A stretch of 56,284 nucleotides of DNA from Spartobacteria bacterium (GTDB lineage: Bacteria > Verrucomicrobiota > Kiritimatiellia > RZYC01), in NCBI GenBank assembly GCA_009930475.1, contig RZYC01000019.1, forward strand, positions 1-56,284, in the 5' to 3' direction. This document shows positions 16,701 to 25,237 of this stretch, one piece after another (position 1 is the first letter of the stretch; each line of letters begins with the position of its first letter). Under the pieces are notes generated by a model. The model ran no database searches and was not told where the DNA came from. It was given only the letters and a program-made list of their open reading frames with translations. Both the position numbers and the translations under genes were made by a program.

Positions 16701-19700
16701 CCGTTGAACAGATTGCTCCACTGAATCACACTGCTTTGTGCGGAAGTACATTCGCCGGTAAAGCAAACGATGGCTGCCTCATTGGAATAGGCCTGCCCAT
16801 CGATGGGCGATATAATGGTAATATTCGGCAGGGCGCTGCGCGTCGCGCGAATGATTTTCACCTGTTCTTCTGTTTGCTGACCTGTGCCGTTTAGTGCGGT
16901 GAAGGCGAGGGTGTTGGTTCCTTCGTTCAATGCGATGGCGTCGATCTGCCAGTTGGTGGTCATAGGGGAAAAGGCTCCGTCGGCACCGGTGAGCAGATTG
17001 CTCCAGCCGATGGTTCCCATCATAACCAGATTACTGTTGCATGATCCCGCGACGGTATAATTCGTGGTGCTCCACATGATGTTGGTTGCTAATACAGGGT
17101 CTGTGATCGCCAGTTCCGGCAGCGGTGCCAACCGTACCGCCATCAGTGATTTTGTGTCCTGCATTCCGTTGGTGCTGGTGGCGATGACGTGAATCAGGTT
17201 GCTTCCGTACGTCAGAGGCGTAACCACGCCTATCCAGTTGGTCGCCGGTCCAATGGAACGGGTTGTCCCGTTTAATGCGTTGCTCCAGATAAGTGTTTCG
17301 GAATTCATCACCGTTCCCGTCAATGTGATTTCTGTGGCATCGGTATCCACTATGGTGGCGGACGGATTGGCAACGGTGAGTTCCGGATAGGAGGCATCCC
17401 GATGGAATACATAGAGGCTTTTACTGAGAGTCTGGCGGGTAACCCAGATGTTATTGAACATCAAATCGCTTTGTGCCTCTGCGGATAATCCGCGCATCAT
17501 GAGAGAGAAACGGTCGGGTACTTCGCTCGGCAGCGTATTGGTTGTTATGAATTCGCTGGTTTCGTCATAGACGATGCGTGCGGTCATCAGGCCTGCAACG
17601 CTGCGGTTCAGTTCTACATGAAAGAGGGTGGTGGTAGAAATCGTCGGGAGCAGCGTGTCGGTGAAATGGGTTCCGTCCCAGGATATTTCCACGGTATTGG
17701 TTACCCAGCGCAGGGCTGCGACGGTGTTGCTGTTTTCTGCCAAAAGGGAGAGCTGACGCGTCCCGGTGTCGTATCGTTTTAGGAGGATATCCATGGAAAA
17801 CCGGCCGGCGGTCAATGAATCGGATAGCACGCGGCTCACTTCAACGGACGCATCGTCAGAGGAGTGCGCATACAAACCAAAGGCTTTGCCGTTGGCTGAG
17901 TTGATATTTAACCCATGACCCATGCCGCGTGAGTCGCCGAGAAAGGTTCCGGCTGATCCTGTATCGGGGTGGACGCTGATCTGCCAGCCGTTATTCCATC
18001 CGGTTCCGCTGTCTGATCCATCGCTCCATTGGGAATAATTTCCTGCTTCATCATGGGCTGTGGCCCAGATCCATTCGGGTGCGCCTCTGGCTGTTACGGT
18101 TAGTTGATTGGTTCCGTCGGATAGGGGAACGGATGCGTTCCAGGTATCGCCCATGACCATATTCCCACTGTTCGTCGTGGTTTCGTTGACCCATGTCATG
18201 CTGGCGGCGTTGGAATGACTGCCGGACAGCGTGGCATCGGCCACGGAGTTTGGATACACCGTGCCATTGGTCGGGCTGACGATGATGAAGTCCACGGCGG
18301 GGTTGAATCGGGTCACGGTGGATGTGACGGTGGTCAAACCGATGCCCTGTCCCACAGAAAAGACCAGTATATTTTCTCCCTCAGCCAGAGGAATATCGCC
18401 TGACCAGCGGCCTTCATTGACCGCAAACTGGCCATTGGTGGATGTGCTGGTATTGTTCCATAATACCCCGTTGGTGATGTTGCCGGCTGTGCCGGATGCG
18501 GTGATCAGTGCAATGTCTGTGTCGACATAACTGAAGGCCGGGGCAGGGGAGTCCAGGGAGAGTTCCGGATGATCGAGTCGAATGATGCCGATGGAATCCG
18601 AGGCTTTGCGTCCCAGATAGTTGGTTCCGGCTACGATGAAGAGATTGGTTCCGACATCCAGAGAAGCAGCACTGATCTGCCAGTTTGTGGTGGTTGCCAG
18701 CGATCCGCCTTCTGAGGTTAGTGCATTGGTCCAGACCATCCCCAGTACGTTGGTGTTGGCGGTGCCGTTCAATGTGATATTCGTGGTATCATAGCCCACT
18801 GTGAGGGATGAACTAGTGAATGCTATGACGGGGGGCGCAATATATTCGCGGATAACCGTGACGGTATCAGATACGCGGGTTTGTTTTAAATCCAGTTCGT
18901 TAATGAATAAGCGGTAGGTGTCACTGGCATTATCTCCGCCGCCACAATAGAAGGTAACTCCGCCGATCACTGTTCCGATTTCCAGATTGGTGCTGATGGA
19001 CTGTGTTCCTGTGCTGTCGCTGCGCTCTACAGAAAATTGTACGGCTGTTGCCGTGGTTTGTGTTACGGTGATCAGATAATTGTATCCTGCGCCGCTGTTG
19101 ATCCAGCCGGTGTTTTGTGCGCCCGATGCATCGGTTTTGTTTGCCCATGTTTCATCTGCGGCTTTATTGAAATTGATCAGCTCTGTTCCGTCGGGTGAGA
19201 GCAGGTTGAACCCTTTGGCTCCGTTGTTGTAATTCATTCCCATTCGGAACTGAAAGGATGATCCTTCGGTCAGCGGACTGTGCAGCATGCGCATGGCGTG
19301 GGCATATTGTCCATTGTACCCATACATGGAAAAGGCCTTGCCTTCACTGTCAATATCTACCTGTGTTCCACATCCCGTGGAGGATTTGATTTCATATCCG
19401 GAATCGGGGTTATTGCTGAAATACCAGGCATCGAAGCCCGAGCCTTCGTTGTCATCCTGCTGCCAGCCGCCGGTGTAGCTGGATGCGTTGTCCGAGCCGG
19501 AGAAAAAGGTGTTGCCGGCGGCGCAGGCGGTGACGGTAATGATGTTGGTGCCCTGTGGCAGCTCGCTGTCAAACGTCCATGCAGTGCCTGCTGCGGTTGT
19601 GCCGTTGGTTGCGCCGTCTTCATCATTGGATAACGTCCATGTGAGGGGAATATTGGTGTCGACCTGACTGGCACAGCCGCCGGTCACGAACACGGTGTTG

Positions 19701-21739
19701 CTGTCACTCGACCAGGTGTAAGGTCCCGGTGAAGCCGGCTCCAGAATGCGGATGCCGCTTATGGCCGCGAGGCGATCGATGCTCAGAGGGGCCACCACCG
19801 TTCCCTTGGTGAAGGCAAAACGGCTGTAAAAAACGGGTCCGCCGCTGTTGGTGCTGGTGTTGATGTTGAACATCTCAAACATGGACGGATAGCGCGTTGC
19901 CCGTCCTGTATCCACAAAGGTGCCCGATCCCGAATAGATATCACCTTTGGAAGAGATCACATCCATTTTATAAGTGCGTGATCCGGTGACGGTCATATAA
20001 AAACGAAGTGCCGTGGTGGAGGTCCATTTGATTCCCGTGGAATGGGTACCCTCGGCATCGGCATAGGCGTACTCGCCGCCGTTTTGTCCCGTGGCAAAAA
20101 TCGACCAGACTTCATTGGTGGTCGCATCCATGACGCCCAACCCCATGCGCTGGGTTGGCTGCGGATAACCGCAGATCATCGTCGCCGAATAAACATCCCC
20201 CGGCTGCATGTGCGGATAGCCCTCCGAGAGGGCGCAGTAGCGAATGTTGGAATAGTGATTCTTGTTATAGATCTGATCCAGAAATTCGCAGTTTAAAAAA
20301 TCGAGTGCAGAGGCATCCGTGAAATCCTCGGTTGCTTCCTGACACATAGCCTCAACGGTTCCCGTGCCCCCGTCGACTATATCAACAGATCCCTCCATAC
20401 CCAATTTGGGTTTAAACGAGGCGTACCACCCACTGATGTTGGCCGTCGAGTAGTCGCGTGTATCATCATAGGCATACACGTCCGCATTCGCGGTCTGTCC
20501 CATGACCATGCGGGCGTTTTTTCCTTCTTCCAGAGCCATGTCAAAGGACCAGTTGGTCTCTGTCAGCGGGATGTCCCCATAACTATGATCCAGTATGTTG
20601 CTCCATTGCAGCGAGGTGACATTGGTTGATATCTGACCTGTTACCATAAAATTAGTGACACTATTCAGTACCCATGCTTCGCCATGTGCTGGCTCAATGA
20701 TCGTTACCTCGTCCAATATCGGAGGGGCGTCGTCGCGTACAATCTCTACTGTTTCGGTAATTTCGCCGCCCGCCGCATTGGTGGCCATGATGGTGATGAT
20801 ATTGGTACCGACGGACAGCGGATCGATCACAAAAGACCATTCGGGCGCATAGTCAAATTGACCAGAACCCCCCATATTATTACTCCAGCTGATTATCCCC
20901 GATGTGTTGGTGTCGCTCGTCCCCCGGATGATGATATTCGACACCGCATGGTCTGCATAAAAGGGATTGGTTTCCGGATAAACGATACTCATTTTCGGAT
21001 TGATAATCGGTGTCACATAGACGCTGGACCAGCTGGCACCCACGCGTATCGCATCGATGTAGTAGTCCGCCGCGCCATCTTCCCATGCTGTCTGATATAA
21101 TGCCACGCGATCCACTTCACTGCCGGTGGTTGGTCCAGTCCAGTTGACTCCATTGGTTGTCTCTGTGGCGGCATCTTCATTGACCCACAAGCTGAATTGA
21201 TTATTTGTACTGTCAGCACCGTACATGAACTTCATGGTGATTTTATATGTAACGCCTGTATGGAGAGAGACTGGAAGTGTAACTTGTGCCATTGTTCCAT
21301 CATTTCCACTAATGCCCAGTGAGTAAGTGCTGTAGGTTGTTTTATCGCCCTTGGCAATGATTCGTGCTGATTTAGCTGTATCATCTTTTAGGATGAAAAT
21401 TTCGGTCGAAGAGCCGTTATCAAAGCGATCCACCTGCAATAGGAAGCTTGAATAAACATTGGTTAATCCTGCCAGTACGACACAATGATCATCCTCATCC
21501 GTCGCTCCCATCTGCACCATGCGGCCATCGGCCTTGTACCCGGCATAGATCAAATTGCCATCCACCACCGCAATGCCATTACTCCCGCCCGACTTCTCCC
21601 ATTGCTTGGATGTGCCCGCCGATACATTGGTCAGTATGCCCGCTGCATAGTCGAAGTTTTCAATAAAAACCGCTTCGTCGGCACAAACCATACCCATAGA
21701 AACCAATAACAAAAAGAGAGCACGCCGAACGCTATTCAT
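13724..21739 (-). CDS. Giant secreted Ig-repeat surface protein
   Basis: A 2,671-residue exported protein with a signal peptide (RRALFLLLVSMGMVCADEA). An N-terminal beta-sandwich (about 25-245) resembles lectin/LamG folds. Then come some fifteen or more Ig-like repeats with the pattern W.N...G......W.....L..GTN.I.V.A.N..G, each ~85-100 residues. They are interrupted near residues 420, 745, 1225 and 1720 by ~200-residue sandwich modules sharing a SYTxxW...GSGF...W...GKAF signature. A lamin-tail-like domain (about 2420-2580) and a C-terminal module with YTLQRTEDL and FFRLE close the protein. The start at 21739 has GAGGA nine bases upstream; the in-frame ATG at 21748 abuts that site. It is probably an adhesin or glycan-binding surface protein. 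No catalytic domain is visible. Confidence 0.85.
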   Translation of the reverse strand: MNSVRRALFLLLVSMGMVCADEAVFIENFDYAAGILTNVSAGTSKQWEKSGGSNGIAVVDGNLIYAGYKADGRMVQMGATDEDDHCVVLAGLTNVYSSFLLQVDRFDNGSSTEIFILKDDTAKSARIIAKGDKTTYSTYSLGISGNDGTMAQVTLPVSLHTGVTYKITMKFMYGADSTNNQFSLWVNEDAATETTNGVNWTGPTTGSEVDRVALYQTAWEDGAADYYIDAIRVGASWSSVYVTPIINPKMSIVYPETNPFYADHAVSNIIIRGTSDTNTSGIISWSNNMGGSGQFDYAPEWSFVIDPLSVGTNIITIMATNAAGGEITETVEIVRDDAPPILDEVTIIEPAHGEAWVLNSVTNFMVTGQISTNVTSLQWSNILDHSYGDIPLTETNWSFDMALEEGKNARMVMGQTANADVYAYDDTRDYSTANISGWYASFKPKLGMEGSVDIVDGGTGTVEAMCQEATEDFTDASALDFLNCEFLDQIYNKNHYSNIRYCALSEGYPHMQPGDVYSATMICGYPQPTQRMGLGVMDATTNEVWSIFATGQNGGEYAYADAEGTHSTGIKWTSTTALRFYMTVTGSRTYKMDVISSKGDIYSGSGTFVDTGRATRYPSMFEMFNINTSTNSGGPVFYSRFAFTKGTVVAPLSIDRLAAISGIRILEPASPGPYTWSSDSNTVFVTGGCASQVDTNIPLTWTLSNDEDGATNGTTAAGTAWTFDSELPQGTNIITVTACAAGNTFFSGSDNASSYTGGWQQDDNEGSGFDAWYFSNNPDSGYEIKSSTGCGTQVDIDSEGKAFSMYGYNGQYAHAMRMLHSPLTEGSSFQFRMGMNYNNGAKGFNLLSPDGTELINFNKAADETWANKTDASGAQNTGWINSGAGYNYLITVTQTTATAVQFSVERSDSTGTQSISTNLEIGTVIGGVTFYCGGGDNASDTYRLFINELDLKQTRVSDTVTVIREYIAPPVIAFTSSSLTVGYDTTNITLNGTANTNVLGMVWTNALTSEGGSLATTTNWQISAASLDVGTNLFIVAGTNYLGRKASDSIGIIRLDHPELSLDSPAPAFSYVDTDIALITASGTAGNITNGVLWNNTSTSTNGQFAVNEGRWSGDIPLAEGENILVFSVGQGIGLTTVTSTVTRFNPAVDFIIVSPTNGTVYPNSVADATLSGSHSNAASMTWVNETTTNSGNMVMGDTWNASVPLSDGTNQLTVTARGAPEWIWATAHDEAGNYSQWSDGSDSGTGWNNGWQISVHPDTGSAGTFLGDSRGMGHGLNINSANGKAFGLYAHSSDDASVEVSRVLSDSLTAGRFSMDILLKRYDTGTRQLSLLAENSNTVAALRWVTNTVEISWDGTHFTDTLLPTISTTTLFHVELNRSVAGLMTARIVYDETSEFITTNTLPSEVPDRFSLMMRGLSAEAQSDLMFNNIWVTRQTLSKSLYVFHRDASYPELTVANPSATIVDTDATEITLTGTVMNSETLIWSNALNGTTRSIGPATNWIGVVTPLTYGSNLIHVIATSTNGMQDTKSLMAVRLAPLPELAITDPVLATNIMWSTTNYTVAGSCNSNLVMMGTIGWSNLLTGADGAFSPMTTNWQIDAIALNEGTNTLAFTALNGTGQQTEEQVKIIRATRSALPNITIISPIDGQAYSNEAAIVCFTGECTSAQSSVIQWSNLFNGASGITTNSADQRWSFECTNDVGYNRIWLTTTNADWSRYEPVVDSASSYTSDTWSNNANLGSGFGPWSLTAYNNDGGAGRYIATAAEHPELLIPHTSFALWSYGGGTMVADRPMTNTLEEGGTLSLFWQTPPANDGGSMGLSFQDAASNAVIECLRVAQNEYYQLRLGTNELVDTTISVLSSDYLELTVKHMEPGHLVFEIHQIGTDAMQSVDVMTDDSISRLHFWNGIAGDDHDMFFAEPRITRAPGFKARTVIRNAGLPVFTMTDPITNSVTSVPFDTDVQAVYGEVNSWAAGQLQWINQHDDGTMSHGFYDITQLSIVISNVALAVGTNDVHIVATNTTGQSMTNIFTVIRSDATPAIAITNPADGVVYLANTSSVLTISGTNVASATALHITYGATDKTVASTGTTWSIDQGIIVGSNAFTILAESKTGLTSTDSVVIVRYAPSVNGFTVDDPSSNPLDVPLETTNYVIKGTGYNLAKTHSVSWTQTTRDGVVTNGSVDTSSNEWAFDAPIFWGSNDFNIIGWNADQLPEFCATGHVTIIRPFPEISHFAITNPVENTWFEMKTETISVQGTITNVARGSDMTLSRTAFDGSSTSATTDAANAWSFNNVTLGFGTNEIVVTAYDEKGGSQSVTTHVYRADATPALTILSPADRASYPYITTQVVVTGTAAAGIESFGNIMWINHTTMQMGSIPADQTTWDAPIDLAEGTNQFTIVEVNRAGVFVCRKIRIERRPPPCKGLIISKYISGLTDNQKMIVLKNGGSTAIASGRLFMTFYMYTNVVSGTLQSYGNAILHDIPAGASLAVIPTDADPFVKALASQYDATEMMDSMYWFRGMDCVVLKKIITADDTYPDDIIDSLGQINNLVNGLVIPTNPDWGWGTAENNTRYHILTRHPSIQTGRLRVWDPFDPSQEWSFSALNTCRVYDIDVDPAHVMLSYFAPSNGLYTLQRTEDLNGGIWESLTSVTATGTVCTVTVSNDVPMAFFRLE

Positions 21740-22008
21740 TAGACCCATTCCTCACAAGCAACCACCACCGGATAGAACACCGATTAAAAATATTAAAAGG
21801 ATTTAGTATCAAACAAAGTCAGTTGATGCAACGTATATTATGTAAACCCACCACCATTCATGGGTGTTCATAACTGTGTATTTCATCGCATGAAGTAAAT
21901 ATCGTCGAATCGTTCTACCTTCTATTTGCAGTTCCAATGATTGGAACTTTTTGTGACGAAAGTTCCAATGTCTGGAACTTTCGTCACAAGGTGCGTTAGG
22001 CGGATGGA
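21740..22008. other. Intergenic region between phosphofructokinase and the giant gene
   Basis: This 269-base gap holds the palindrome pair at 21931-21989, a small stem (ACCCA...TGGGT, about 21847-21866) and AT-rich sequence likely to contain the promoter of the giant gene. No convincing reading frame or RNA gene was seen. Confidence 0.6.
21931..21989. repeat. GTTCCAATGATTGGAAC palindrome plus a 17-bp perfect hairpin
   Basis: A perfect palindrome of the dispersed family lies at 21931-21947. It is followed at once by a hairpin with 17-base perfect arms (TTGTGACGAAAGTTCCA at 21951-21967 and its complement at 21973-21989) and a 5-base loop. The inner part of the second hairpin repeats the family core AAGTTCCA...TGGAACTT. 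They lie 20 bases downstream of the phosphofructokinase stop (22009, minus strand) and upstream of the giant gene. No T-run follows on the minus strand, so a simple intrinsic terminator is not certain. Confidence 0.92.
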
Positions 22009-23385
22009 TTACTCAAGTGAGATGTTTTTGTCATCTTTGGATAATTTGTGATGCTTGCTTTCGCTGCCGGGATTGCACATGTCTTCGGGCTGATGCGTGG
22101 ACTGCAATACCGTCTGCCATAACCATCCGTTGGAATCCACCATTTTGCGCGCGCCCAGCATGGATATGGGCAGGTGAACCAGACGGGAATTGTGCATTCC
22201 GACGAGCATGTTGGTTTTGCCGGCCATGCCTGCATGTACCGCGCTGTTGCCCAGACGCAGGCAGTATTCTGAATCTGTGGCATTGGCGGGTCGGCTGCGA
22301 ATGGAATAACTGGGATCGAAATATTTTAGATTCACTTCTTTGTTCGTGCCTTTAAAATGATCAATGATCTCATCTCTTAAAAAGGTGCCGATATCCGATA
22401 GGCGCTTATTGCCTGATTTATCTGTGTCAGCCGATTTGCTGGCCATCAGTTCCTGTCCCGCTCCTTCTGCAACGACAATCACCGCATGGGACTTTTTATT
22501 CAGTCGCCGTTCCAGATGATAGAGCAGTCCATTGGGGCCGCGAAGATCAAAGGGGACTTCCGGAATCAGGCAGACGTTCACATTGCTGTTCGACAGGGCG
22601 GCAGATGCAGCAATCCAGCCGGAATGGCGCCCCATGAGTTTGACCAGGCCGATGCCGTTGCGATAGGCCTTGGCTTCGGCATGGGCGGCGTTGATATTGT
22701 GCCAGGCTACTTCCACTGCCGTCTGGAATCCAAAGGATCGTTCGACCAGTGCAATGTCGTTGTCAATGGTTTTGGGAATACCGATGACGGAAATATTGAG
22801 TCCGCGTTTTTTTACTTCCTGATAAATGTCGCTGGCACCGCGCAGTGTGCCGTCTCCGCCAATGGTGAAAAGAATGTCCACTTTGTAATGAATGAGTGTT
22901 TCGGCGATTTCCGAGGGTTCCTGGAATCCACGGGACGACATGAGCATGGTGCCGCCTTTTTCGTGAATATCATCGGTGTTGTCGGTGTTCAGTTCCATGG
23001 GCTGATGATAGAATTTGGCCACCAGGCCTTCATAACCATATTTGAAACCAAGAACCCGTTTGACGCCGTATTCCTCCATGGCGCAAAAAGTGATGGCGCG
23101 GATCACATCGTTCAAACCGGGGCAAAGGCCGCCGCAGGTGACAATGCCGACGGTCGTTTCAGCGGGATTGAAATAGATTTTTTCGCGAGCTCCCGCCAGT
23201 TCGTAGTATTCAATATCTTGAATGCTGTTGTATTGGCCCAGATCTTTGACTCGATTAAATCGGGCAACGCCCTCGCCTGCATAAAAACGCTGTTTTTTAC
23301 GCATGAGCGGGGATTCAAAGGCACAGTCCCCGATGGTATCCACAGAGATGATGCGGGGACTGGACGTGCTTTTTTCTTTTGACAT
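22009..23385 (-). CDS. 6-phosphofructokinase (PfkA family, probably ATP-dependent)
   Basis: A 458-residue cytoplasmic glycolytic enzyme phosphorylating fructose 6-phosphate. Motifs: TCGGLCPGLNDVIR (nucleotide site), GGDGTLRGA, PKTIDNDI with the catalytic base aspartate, and KLMGRHSGWIAA. In GGDGT the fourth residue is Gly, which in the family goes with ATP. The Lys in PKTIDND is found in PPi enzymes but also in plant- and trypanosome-type ATP enzymes, so ATP is favoured but PPi is not excluded. The length is that of the long plant/spirochaete-type clade. The ATG at 23385 has AAAGGAG seven bases upstream. Confidence 0.92.
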   Translation of the reverse strand: MSKEKSTSSPRIISVDTIGDCAFESPLMRKKQRFYAGEGVARFNRVKDLGQYNSIQDIEYYELAGAREKIYFNPAETTVGIVTCGGLCPGLNDVIRAITFCAMEEYGVKRVLGFKYGYEGLVAKFYHQPMELNTDNTDDIHEKGGTMLMSSRGFQEPSEIAETLIHYKVDILFTIGGDGTLRGASDIYQEVKKRGLNISVIGIPKTIDNDIALVERSFGFQTAVEVAWHNINAAHAEAKAYRNGIGLVKLMGRHSGWIAASAALSNSNVNVCLIPEVPFDLRGPNGLLYHLERRLNKKSHAVIVVAEGAGQELMASKSADTDKSGNKRLSDIGTFLRDEIIDHFKGTNKEVNLKYFDPSYSIRSRPANATDSEYCLRLGNSAVHAGMAGKTNMLVGMHNSRLVHLPISMLGARKMVDSNGWLWQTVLQSTHQPEDMCNPGSESKHHKLSKDDKNISLE

Positions 23386-23458
23386 AGCGACTCCTTTAAC
23401 TGGTGATTTAATCATAAAAAAGTTCTAAAAGTCACGATAGTGCAAAATAAGTGCCGGT

Positions 23459-23749
23459 TCGTCAACCTCAGAGCAACAATGCTCACACAAACGGTCTGTC
23501 TTATGTCAGCGGTCGGTTAAGCGTTTTGTCCGCCGGCTTGAAGGTGAACAGGAAGCACCTTTTCGTCGCATGGAAACTAATGCGTTGGGGTTGGAGAAGG
23601 GATTTGTGCCGGAGGACAGTGTCCGTCGGGGTATGAAAAAAGTAACGGATGACTGCTGGGATGAATGTCAGAGATGGTTGTCAAAAGCAGAACTGGCGTT
23701 AGCTAAGCCTGTGCTTGCTGAACCAAACATTTTAGATCCGGGGCTGTGA
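23459..23749 (+). pseudogene. N-terminal remnant of a DDE transposase
   Basis: An open frame without a proper start. It reads KRFVRRLEGEQEAPFRRM, then NALGLEKGFVPEDSVRRGM, and ends AEPNILDPGL at TGA 23747-23749. The pattern of SVRR followed by a conserved ILD resembles the N-terminal part of IS1380/IS4-like DDE transposases common in PVC genomes, where LD begins the first catalytic Asp segment. Everything after that point is missing. The remnant overlaps the last 18 bases of the convergent MATE gene, so the element was cut at or by that gene. The family name is from memory. Confidence 0.6.
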
Positions 23750-25117
23750 GCCCAATATATCGATGAATTGCCATTTTCCCCGGCGAAAACGCAGGATAAA
23801 CCCGACGCCAAGGAGAATGACATAGCCGCAAACCCATGCCCATGCGGAGATGATGCTCATGTTTAACCATACGATGAGGATAAAAGCACCGGGAACCAAC
23901 AGACCCCACGCAAGTATCAGTGAGAAGACCATGACAAATCGCGTATCTCCTGCGCCCTTCAGTGCAGAACCATAAATGAGATTCGCCGCATCCGCATATC
24001 CCCAGAGGGCGGCAAAAATGAGAATGATTTTGGATGCAGGCAGGATTTCGCTCAATTTCAGTGTATTTGCTCCGCGATCTGTAAATAGCGATACGAGCAT
24101 TTCCGGCTGAAAAATGAAGAAGTAGGCGGCAATGCTCATATAGAATACGCCGATCTGAAAGGCGGCATGCGTGTAGATACGTGATTTATTGGTGTCTCCG
24201 GCTCCCTGGTATTGTCCCACGAGAATGGAGGTGGCAATGCCTATCCCGACGAGCGGAAGAAAGGCTAATGTATTGATACTCAGTGCAATGGCACTAGTAG
24301 AAGAAGCCAGCTCGCCCATGCGGCCTGTCAGAAGGACAAAAATAGAAAAGGAACCGACATCCAGCGCGAGATGCAGGCCGGAAGGAATGGAGAAACGCAG
24401 CATACGCATAAAAAGAATATGATCGTAGTGCAGGTTTTTACGAACCTGAAATTCGGGAGGGGTATAGCGGGAAAAGTAAATGGCCAGCAAAATGACCGGA
24501 CTGATGATTCCGGCAATAACTGTGGCATAAGCGGCTCCCTGAATGCCCAGGGCGGGAAGCCCGGCTTTGCCGAAAATGAGTAGATAATCCAAGACCACAT
24601 TGACCGCATTGCATAAGATGGTGACGACCATGATGAGCTGTGTTTTGCCTCGTCCGGAAAAGAAACTGGAGAGCGCCGCATTCAACGGAATGGGGATGCT
24701 TCCGGCGACAATGATGGTGAAATAAGAGAGTTCTTCGGCGGTGACATCCGGCGCATGGCCGCAGGCCTGAATAATCCAGCGTCCAGGGATAATCAGTATA
24801 AGCAGCGCGGGGATCGAAAAGAGAGAGAAGGCCACCCCCTGAGCTGTCGCTTTCGAACAGCTGTTATAATCTCCTGCACCATAAAACTGTGCAACAAATG
24901 TATTTGTATAGGCGGCCACAGCCATAAAGCCGCTGGTTAGTGTGAACGCCCAGATGCCTGCGGGCAGGGCCGCCTGAATGGATGTGGTACTATGCCACGC
25001 AAGAAACATGCGATCACAAAACAGCATGGCCGTAAATGCGCCATTGCTTACGATAAGCGGCCAAGCGATGCGCAGGACATGGCGATACACTTTTAACGAA
25101 TAAAATGGACTTTTCAT
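23732..25117 (-). CDS. MATE-family multidrug/cation antiporter
   Basis: A 461-residue inner-membrane exporter with about 12 membrane segments, of the NorM/DinF MATE family, driven by Na+ or H+. Typical features are RIAWPLIVSNGAFTAMLFCDRMF at the N-terminus (split here by its loop), FVAQFYGAGDY near residue 85 and GQYQGAGDTNKSR in the second half, which mark the two-fold repeat. The C-terminus (RFRRGKWQFIDIL) is basic. ATG 25117 is preferred over 25141 for its fit to the family N-terminus; neither has a strong ribosome-binding site. Its 3' end borders a transposase remnant and may have been altered. Confidence 0.88.
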   Translation of the reverse strand: MKSPFYSLKVYRHVLRIAWPLIVSNGAFTAMLFCDRMFLAWHSTTSIQAALPAGIWAFTLTSGFMAVAAYTNTFVAQFYGAGDYNSCSKATAQGVAFSLFSIPALLILIIPGRWIIQACGHAPDVTAEELSYFTIIVAGSIPIPLNAALSSFFSGRGKTQLIMVVTILCNAVNVVLDYLLIFGKAGLPALGIQGAAYATVIAGIISPVILLAIYFSRYTPPEFQVRKNLHYDHILFMRMLRFSIPSGLHLALDVGSFSIFVLLTGRMGELASSTSAIALSINTLAFLPLVGIGIATSILVGQYQGAGDTNKSRIYTHAAFQIGVFYMSIAAYFFIFQPEMLVSLFTDRGANTLKLSEILPASKIILIFAALWGYADAANLIYGSALKGAGDTRFVMVFSLILAWGLLVPGAFILIVWLNMSIISAWAWVCGYVILLGVGFILRFRRGKWQFIDILGSQPRI

Positions 25118-25148
25118 TTGGTTCCCGGTGTGAAGCAACATCTCGAAA

Positions 25149-25180
25149 AAAATATGACCTGCCTCACATTAAGGCAGGTC
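25149..25180 (-). terminator. Intrinsic terminator of the msrBA gene
   Basis: On the minus strand a perfect 9-bp stem (GACCTGCCT / AGGCAGGTC, loop of 7) is followed by ATATTTTTTT. It lies 57 bases after the MsrB-MsrA stop and before the MATE start, so it should separate the two transcription units. Confidence 0.85.
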
Positions 25181-25237
25181 GTCCTTATCGCTCTTTGCAG
25201 AATGAAAAGTCAATCTGAACCGTGAACATTTGCTTCA

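Noticed and set aside
22486-23382. 298-residue plus-strand open frame
   Set aside because: It is the antisense of phosphofructokinase, which has full family motifs and a good ribosome-binding site.
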